NCBI GenBank assembly: GCA_012514775.1
Contig: JAAYZQ010000225.1
Coordinates: 1-9,310, forward strand
Origin: Anaerolineaceae bacterium
GTDB lineage: Bacteria; Chloroflexota; Anaerolineae; JAAYZQ01
DNA length: 9,310 nt
Reading direction: 5' to 3'
The notes below the pieces were generated by a model. The model ran no database searches. It worked only from the letters and a program-made list of their open reading frames with translations, and was not told the DNA's origin. Shown here in pieces: positions 4,972 through 9,310 of the stretch (position 1 is its first letter; each line of letters opens with the position of its first letter). The position numbers and the translations under genes were made by a program.

Positions 4972-7900
4972 CTACACCTCCTCCTCTTGGGCCAAAGGGC
5001 CCGCGCCTGGTTGGGGTCTCTGGATCGCGTTTCCTTGCCGCAGGGGCAGCCAGACGGTGACCGTCGTGCCCTTGCCCACCTCACTTTCGATCTGGATGTC
5101 CCCCTTGTGCTCCGTGACGATGCGACGCACAATAAACATACCCAGTCCCAGCCCTTCTGGCTTGGTGCTGTGGAACGGCTCCCAGATCTCTTTTATCTCC
5201 TGGGGTCCAATGCCGATGCCGGTGTCGGCAAAGGACGCCCGCACGCCGCCAGGCTCGGACACCCGCTCCATCTGGATTTCCAGGCGCCCGCCCTCGGGCA
5301 TGGCGTCGGCCGCGTTCAACACGACGTTCAAGAACACCTGCCTGATCCGGTCGGGCACTGCCATCACGCGGGGCAGCTCATCCGCTCTCTCCCACGTGAC
5401 TTCCACCCCCCGGGTCTCCATCTGCTTGCGGACCAGGACAAGCACCTGGTCCAGGACCTCGTTCAGATCGACGGGCACTTGCTCCTCGGGGCTGGAGCGG
5501 CGGTGCAGGTCCCGGAGCTGGGCGACGATGCGCGCTGCGCGGCGCAGCTCCTCTCGGGCGATGCGCAGGTACAGGCCCGCGTCGCCGCCCTCGCTCAGGC
5601 TCTCTTCGGCCAGGCCCAGGCAGCCGATGACGGCCTGCAAGGGGTTGTTGATCTCGTGGGCCATGGAGGCACCCAACTGGCCCGCGATAGTCAGCTTCTC
5701 GGCCTGTATCAATGCCTCTTGGGTCTTTTTCTGTTCCGTGATGTCTTCGACGGTCTTGATTGCGTACTGGGGCCCGCCACGAGTGCGGCGCACGAGCGAC
5801 ACGTTGGGCCGCACCCAGACGATACTCCCATCGCGGCGGATGTAGCGCTTCTCGATATGATAGTGGGCTCGCTTGCCGGCCATCAGCTCCTCGTAGAGGG
5901 CATGGCCCGGCGCAACGTCCTCAGGATGGGTCAGCTCGTCGAACGTCCTGGCCAGCAGCTCTCGCGCCGAATAGTCGAGCATCCGCTGGAGAGCGGGGTT
6001 GGTGGCGATGATCCGCCCCTCAAAATCGAGGAGCGCGATACCCGTGGCCGAGTCCTCAAAGACGGTTCGGAACCGCGCCTCGCTGGCCTGGAGGGCGGCC
6101 GTGCGCCTGGCCACGCTGATCTCCAGGTCCTGGGCCCGGCGCTTGACCTCCTCGTGCAGGCGCGCCTGCTGAATGCCGATGGCCAGGGCATCGGCCAACT
6201 GCCCGGCGACCTCCAGTTGGTCGGGGGTCAGGGGCGTCCTGCTCTCCAGGCCCAGGTTCAGCGTGCCAAGCAACCTGCCCTCCGCCAGGAGTGGCACGCA
6301 AGCAAAGGCGTGGATCCCTTCTTCGCAGAGCTTCCGGGCGAGAAGAGACTCGTTTGCCACGGCGCAGGCATCGCTGCCCGCGTACACTTCTCCCCTGGCC
6401 AACTGCCTTATGGGCCAGCTTCCCTCCAGCAAAAGCTCCTGGCCCTGGCCCATGGCCGTTTCAGTCGCGCTGTCTACGCCCAGCAGCCTGGCCTTGCCGG
6501 TCTCAAAATCAAAGATGGCGACGCTGGCCCGGCGGCAAGGGAGCACTTGCCGGGCTCGCGGCAATGCCTTTTCGGCAATCTCTTCCGCCGAGCGGGCGGC
6601 CAGGATACCCTGGTCTACTTCGCGCAGCAACTGGAGCCGTTGTGTATAGCGCTGCAAGATCTCGTGGGTTTGTTCGCGCTCGGTGATGTCCTGGAAGATG
6701 GCAATGGCTCCCGTGATCTTTATCTCGTCGGCGATGGGGGCTGAATTGGCCAGGATGCTGCGGCGCTGTCCATCGGGTAGGACCAGGATCATCTCCAGGT
6801 CGCGCAGGATCTGGCCTTCGAACACTGTCCGGACGAGGGGCAACTCGTGTGCCTCGTAGGGAGTCCCGTCGGGGTGTAGCAGGCCGAGGTCGGTGCGCCT
6901 GGTAAAGGGCTCGCCATAGGGGGGCTGCTGGCCAAAGACGCTGGTCACGGCCGGGTTGGCCAGGACGATGCGCGCTTGCTCGTCGGCGACCATGATGGCC
7001 ACCGGTGCATTCTCGATGACTGCCCGGAGCCGAGCCCGCTGCAGCTCCAGCTCGTGCATGCCTCGCACCCGATCGGTCACGTTGCGGCCCACCGCCAGCA
7101 GCGACTGCACCGTGCCGTCAGGGGCAAACTCGGGAGCCAGGCGGGTCTCGTAGTGATACTCGTTCCCTTTGGCCTGGAACGTGAGCTGAACCGTTCTCTG
7201 CTCCCCGCTCTCAAAGACGGCCCGCATCTCTTTTTCCAGGGCGGCGCCGACTTCCTCGGGCATCCCCAGCTCGTGAATCGTCTTGTCGAGCAACTGCTCC
7301 CGCGGCACGTGGTAGACCTCTTCGCCCGCGGGATTCACGTAACGATAGCGCAACTCCCGATCGAAGCGGGCGATGATGTCGGGCGCGTGTTCCACCAGGG
7401 CGCGGAACTCTTGCTGGCTGCGATACAGCTCCGCCTCTACCCTTTTTCGGTCGGTGATGTCGCGGATGAGCCAGCGCAGCCCGGCCTCTCCCGGCTGGCC
7501 GTCGGACCCCTGGACAGTGGCCACGGTGACCGACGCGTCGAACGGTTTGCCGCTGTGTGGCCGCAGGCACAGCTCGGCCCGCTGCGGAACGTTTTGTTCT
7601 CCTTCGCGCAACCGCTGCAAAAGCCTGTGCAGCTCGTCGCGGTACTCGTGTTCCACATAGTTCGCCAGGGGCTTGCCCGAGAGGGACTGCTGCGGCGCGT
7701 CCAGCAGCGTGGCCGCCTGGCGGTTTGCCGCCTGGACCACCCCACGACCGTCGGTCACAAGGTAGCCATCCGGCGCCGAGTCGAACAGCTCCATGTAGCG
7801 CTGCCGTTCGGCTTCCAGCTCCAGGCGAGCCGACTGCAGCTCCTCGTTCTGTTTGCAGAGCTCGTCCTGCGCGGCCTGCAGCTCTTCGTAGGCCACCAGT

Positions 7901-8217
7901 AGCTCGTCGTTCCACTCTTCCGGGGTTCTGCCCTCTATGGCAGAAGACAGCGCGGGATCGCCGGATTCCGGGCGTTGGGCGGACAAGGTGCTGAAACGTT
8001 GCCGCGCCTCCGAACTGTCTTGAGAACAGGCTGTATCGCCGGCCGCTGCGCCCTCGAGCCGGGGCGCCTGGGCAGCACGCATTGTGGCAGTGTGGCGGGT
8101 CAAGTCGTCCAATGCCTCCTCCAGGCTGCGTGGGGACCGGGGAGGCATCTTGGCAGCGCTGCGCCGGCGCAGTCCTGCGGTTGCCCGGCCCAAATGGGCG
8201 GGCACGAGGACACCCAT
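4972..8217 (-). CDS. Soluble multi-PAS/GAF sensor histidine kinase
   Basis: A 1081-residue kinase with no membrane segment, so a cytoplasmic sensor. Order: a polar N-terminal region to about 100, unlike known domains; a coiled coil at about 104-142 leading into PAS1 (about 137-258); PAS2 (265-383); PAS3 (393-516); GAF (about 528-685); a second helical linker; PAS4 (710-830) ending in the PAC motif VEDITEQKK; HisKA with phospho-accepting His854 in MAHEINNPL, whose E855/N858 also fits the phosphatase ExxN pattern; HATPase with N-box Asn964/Asn968/Asp971, DTGIGI at 998-1003 and GLGLGMFIV at 1022-1030. All catalytic motifs are intact. No PAS or GAF ligand can be named. The ATG at 8215-8217 follows GGGAGGT by about 10 nt; an internal Met24 lacks such a site. 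A clear promoter lies about 90 bp upstream and the gene runs into the OmpR-type regulator, its probable partner. Confidence 0.95.
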   Translation of the reverse strand: MGVLVPAHLGRATAGLRRRSAAKMPPRSPRSLEEALDDLTRHTATMRAAQAPRLEGAAAGDTACSQDSSEARQRFSTLSAQRPESGDPALSSAIEGRTPEEWNDELLVAYEELQAAQDELCKQNEELQSARLELEAERQRYMELFDSAPDGYLVTDGRGVVQAANRQAATLLDAPQQSLSGKPLANYVEHEYRDELHRLLQRLREGEQNVPQRAELCLRPHSGKPFDASVTVATVQGSDGQPGEAGLRWLIRDITDRKRVEAELYRSQQEFRALVEHAPDIIARFDRELRYRYVNPAGEEVYHVPREQLLDKTIHELGMPEEVGAALEKEMRAVFESGEQRTVQLTFQAKGNEYHYETRLAPEFAPDGTVQSLLAVGRNVTDRVRGMHELELQRARLRAVIENAPVAIMVADEQARIVLANPAVTSVFGQQPPYGEPFTRRTDLGLLHPDGTPYEAHELPLVRTVFEGQILRDLEMILVLPDGQRRSILANSAPIADEIKITGAIAIFQDITEREQTHEILQRYTQRLQLLREVDQGILAARSAEEIAEKALPRARQVLPCRRASVAIFDFETGKARLLGVDSATETAMGQGQELLLEGSWPIRQLARGEVYAGSDACAVANESLLARKLCEEGIHAFACVPLLAEGRLLGTLNLGLESRTPLTPDQLEVAGQLADALAIGIQQARLHEEVKRRAQDLEISVARRTAALQASEARFRTVFEDSATGIALLDFEGRIIATNPALQRMLDYSARELLARTFDELTHPEDVAPGHALYEELMAGKRAHYHIEKRYIRRDGSIVWVRPNVSLVRRTRGGPQYAIKTVEDITEQKKTQEALIQAEKLTIAGQLGASMAHEINNPLQAVIGCLGLAEESLSEGGDAGLYLRIAREELRRAARIVAQLRDLHRRSSPEEQVPVDLNEVLDQVLVLVRKQMETRGVEVTWERADELPRVMAVPDRIRQVFLNVVLNAADAMPEGGRLEIQMERVSEPGGVRASFADTGIGIGPQEIKEIWEPFHSTKPEGLGLGMFIVRRIVTEHKGDIQIESEVGKGTTVTVWLPLRQGNAIQRPQPGAGPLAQEEEV

Positions 8218-8305
8218 GGCATCCTATACCTCCCGGACAAGGCAGCAGCGCTCTGTCACAACCAGGGGAATGTTCTGGTCCCCCGCTCAGTTATCGTTCC
8301 ACGTC

Positions 8306-8334
8306 ATTGTAGCACATGTTGTCACATTTTGCAA
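8306..8334 (-). promoter_or_regulatory. Sigma-70-like extended -10 promoter of the kinase operon
   Basis: On the minus strand TTGCAA (8329-8334, four of six consensus bases) and TACAAT (8306-8311, five of six) are exactly 17 bp apart, and TG sits one base before the -10, giving an extended -10. The predicted start is near 8299, so the 5' leader is about 80 nt. The spacer contains a TGTGACAACATGTG stretch around an ACATGT palindrome that might bind a regulator. Confidence 0.7.
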
Positions 8335-8369
8335 TGGCCCGGTAGCATCCCGCGGGAATGAGGCATGCC

Positions 8370-8394
8370 AAAACGACGGGCACAGATCCCGTCG
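8370..8394 (-). terminator. Likely intrinsic terminator of the BON protein gene
   Basis: CGACGGG (8374-8380) and CCCGTCG (8388-8394) form a perfect 7-bp stem with a 7-nt loop. On the minus strand it is followed by four T and then GG. The T-run is short, so termination may be partial. It lies about 65 bp past the BON gene stop, between that gene and the kinase promoter. Confidence 0.6.
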
Positions 8395-8398
8395 GTTA

Positions 8399-8424
8399 CG
8401 AGCCCCAGGTGGCCCAGGGGCTCG
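8399..8424. terminator. Second GC-rich hairpin next to the terminator
   Basis: CGAGCCCC (8399-8406) pairs perfectly with GGGGCTCG (8417-8424) across a 10-nt loop. In the minus direction it is the first hairpin met after the BON gene and has no T-run. In the plus direction it is followed by GATTTTCTTG, so it could stop any antisense transcript. It may strengthen the adjacent terminator or protect the mRNA 3' end. Confidence 0.45.
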
Positions 8425-8460
8425 GATTTTCTTGTCGTGGCGCCGCGTTGAGGAGCGGCC

Positions 8461-9081
8461 CTACTCTTCTACGCTCTCCTCTTCTTCCTCGACCACCAGG
8501 CGGTTCAGCACGCGCTCGACCCCTTCCATGTCTTCGACGAGGTCCACGAGCCGCTCCATATCCTGGTCGTCGGGCACGGTGCCAAAGAGGGCCACGACGC
8601 CGTTCCCCGCCCGCACTCGCACATCCGTCAGATTCTGCGTCTCGCTGTTAAAGCGGATCGCCTCGTAGACGTCCTCTTCCAGGTCGAGATCGTTGTTGTC
8701 GATCCTTTCCGGCAGGATCTCCACGTCGGGGTCCGAGTCTTCCATGCTCAAACCAAAGCCGGCGGCGATGTCGATACCCTCCCGGTCATCCATGCTTGGC
8801 ATCACGGGCGGGTCGGTGGGCGGGGTATAGGTCAGCCCCTGATCGTTGGCGACGGATACGTCGTAGGTGTGGCCGTCGGTGTGCTGGGTATCGTAGTGAT
8901 CCAGCTCGGCCAGATCCTCTTCCGCTTCGTCCTCCTGCGCGTCGAGGCTCACCAGGAGCTCCTGGGGGATCTCGTCGGGAAGCGACTCGTCTTCAAAGAC
9001 CGGGCTTTTCCACCGGGCGTCGTCGCTCTGTTCTTCCTCGTTGTCCGGGATTGGCGCTTCCCAGAGCTCATTGTCTGACAT
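8461..9081 (-). CDS. Highly acidic BON-domain protein
   Basis: A 206-residue protein with two parts. Residues 1 to about 130 are low-complexity and probably disordered, with a conserved-looking island at 83-96 (LTYTPPTDPPVMPS). Residues about 133-197 form a BON domain: helix (DVYEAIRFNS), strand VRVRAGNGVVALFGTVP with the core Gly, helix DMERLVDLVEDMEGV, and closing strand VERVLNRLVV. BON domains bind membranes or phospholipids and occur in OsmY-like proteins, but here there is no signal peptide or membrane segment, so it appears cytosolic. About 64 of 206 residues are Asp or Glu against 10 Lys or Arg. The start is the ATG at 9079-9081, preceded by GGAGGT; an ATG four codons upstream has no such site. 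The gene begins 37 bp past the 66-bp repeat array. Its exact role is unknown. Confidence 0.85.
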   Translation of the reverse strand: MSDNELWEAPIPDNEEEQSDDARWKSPVFEDESLPDEIPQELLVSLDAQEDEAEEDLAELDHYDTQHTDGHTYDVSVANDQGLTYTPPTDPPVMPSMDDREGIDIAAGFGLSMEDSDPDVEILPERIDNNDLDLEEDVYEAIRFNSETQNLTDVRVRAGNGVVALFGTVPDDQDMERLVDLVEDMEGVERVLNRLVVEEEEESVEE

Positions 9082-9118
9082 CACCACCTCCATACATAAG
9101 TCGCTACCATCCTATCCC

Positions 9119-9310
9119 AGATCCCGTTTGTAGTGCGCGCTTCAGCGCGGCTCCTGGGCGATGAATCGCCCACTACGAACCCGGAGATCCCGTTCGTAGT
9201 GCGCGCTTCAGCGCGGCTCCTGGGCGATGAATCGCCCACTACGAACCCGGAGATCCCGTTCGTAGTACGCGCTTCAGCGCGGCTCCTGGGCGATGAATCG
9301 CCCACTACGA
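9119..9310. repeat. Tandem 66-bp palindromic repeat array (three copies, last one cut by window edge)
   Basis: The copies start at 9119, 9185 and 9251 with an exact 66-bp period and differ by only two visible changes (T for C at 9129; A for G at 9267). Each unit folds: outer arms GTTCGTAGT and ACTACGAAC (9192-9200 with 9238-9246 in copy two) enclose two hairpins, CGCGC-TTCA-GCGCG and GGGCGA-TGAA-TCGCCC, separated by GCTCCT. The array ends 37 bp before the BON gene start and likely continues past the window. It resembles palindromic intergenic repeats of the REP/MITE kind seen in many environmental genomes; the family is not one I can name. No transposase is nearby. Confidence 0.93.

Noticed and set aside
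4193..6744. Two very long plus-strand open frames (550 and 585 codons) opposite the regulator and kinase
   Set aside because: The minus strand encodes unmistakable HisKA, HATPase, PAS, GAF, receiver and winged-helix motifs. The plus frames show only antisense composition.
9081..9305. A minus-strand open frame running through the repeats, encoding a 22-residue unit (GDSSPRSRAEARTTNGISGFVV-like) three times
   Set aside because: A 66-bp period is divisible by three, so any stop-free frame stays open in every copy. The perfect palindromic DNA structure explains the sequence better than a protein does, and there is no ribosome site at the first Met inside this window.
9119..9310. CRISPR array
   Set aside because: The units are contiguous 66-bp tandem copies without variable spacers, and no cas genes are present.

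Overview
The window is GC-rich (roughly 60-65% G+C by eye). Every gene I can support lies on the minus strand, so transcription runs from high to low coordinates. Gene content, good Shine-Dalgarno sites and bacterial-type promoters and terminators show a bacterium. The mix of a long multi-PAS cytoplasmic kinase, an acidic BON protein and palindromic intergenic repeats fits Chloroflexota (Anaerolineae/Caldilineae-like). That placement is an inference from style and is not proven here.

Layout in the direction of transcription. The right edge (9119-9310) holds three tandem copies of a 66-bp repeat. Each copy can fold into a three-way junction whose two hairpin loops are complementary. Next comes a very acidic soluble protein ending in a BON domain (8461-9081), followed by two hairpins, one of them a likely intrinsic terminator. 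A clear extended -10 promoter (8306-8334) then drives a two-gene signalling operon: a 1081-residue soluble histidine kinase with four PAS and one GAF domains (4972-8217), and 2 bp later its OmpR-type response regulator (4250-4969). The operon ends at a good intrinsic terminator (4152-4194). The promoter of the next gene sits directly against that terminator. This next gene encodes a secreted, C-terminally anchored Asp-box (BNR-like) beta-propeller protein (3126-4094).

A 558-bp stretch without a recognisable gene follows. It carries a promoter-like element and a doubtful small ORF whose stop overlaps the next start. Then come a single-domain CheY-like regulator (2181-2567) and, 10 bp on, a DJ-1/PfpI family protein (1652-2170). 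Further left is a NarL/FixJ-type regulator whose receiver has lost the phosphoacceptor and most pocket residues (850-1512). Last is the N-terminal 235 residues of an L-lactate dehydrogenase, cut by the window edge (1-705).

The window is dense in signal transduction: one kinase, three receiver proteins (one a pseudo-receiver) and a possible extracytoplasmic propeller. It also has stress and fermentation genes (DJ-1/PfpI, LDH). The kinase and OmpR regulator are almost certainly partners. The CheY-like and NarL-like regulators have no adjacent kinase. I see no CRISPR array, tRNA, rRNA, transposase or phage gene. The most unusual items are the 66-bp folded repeats and the pseudo-receiver regulator.
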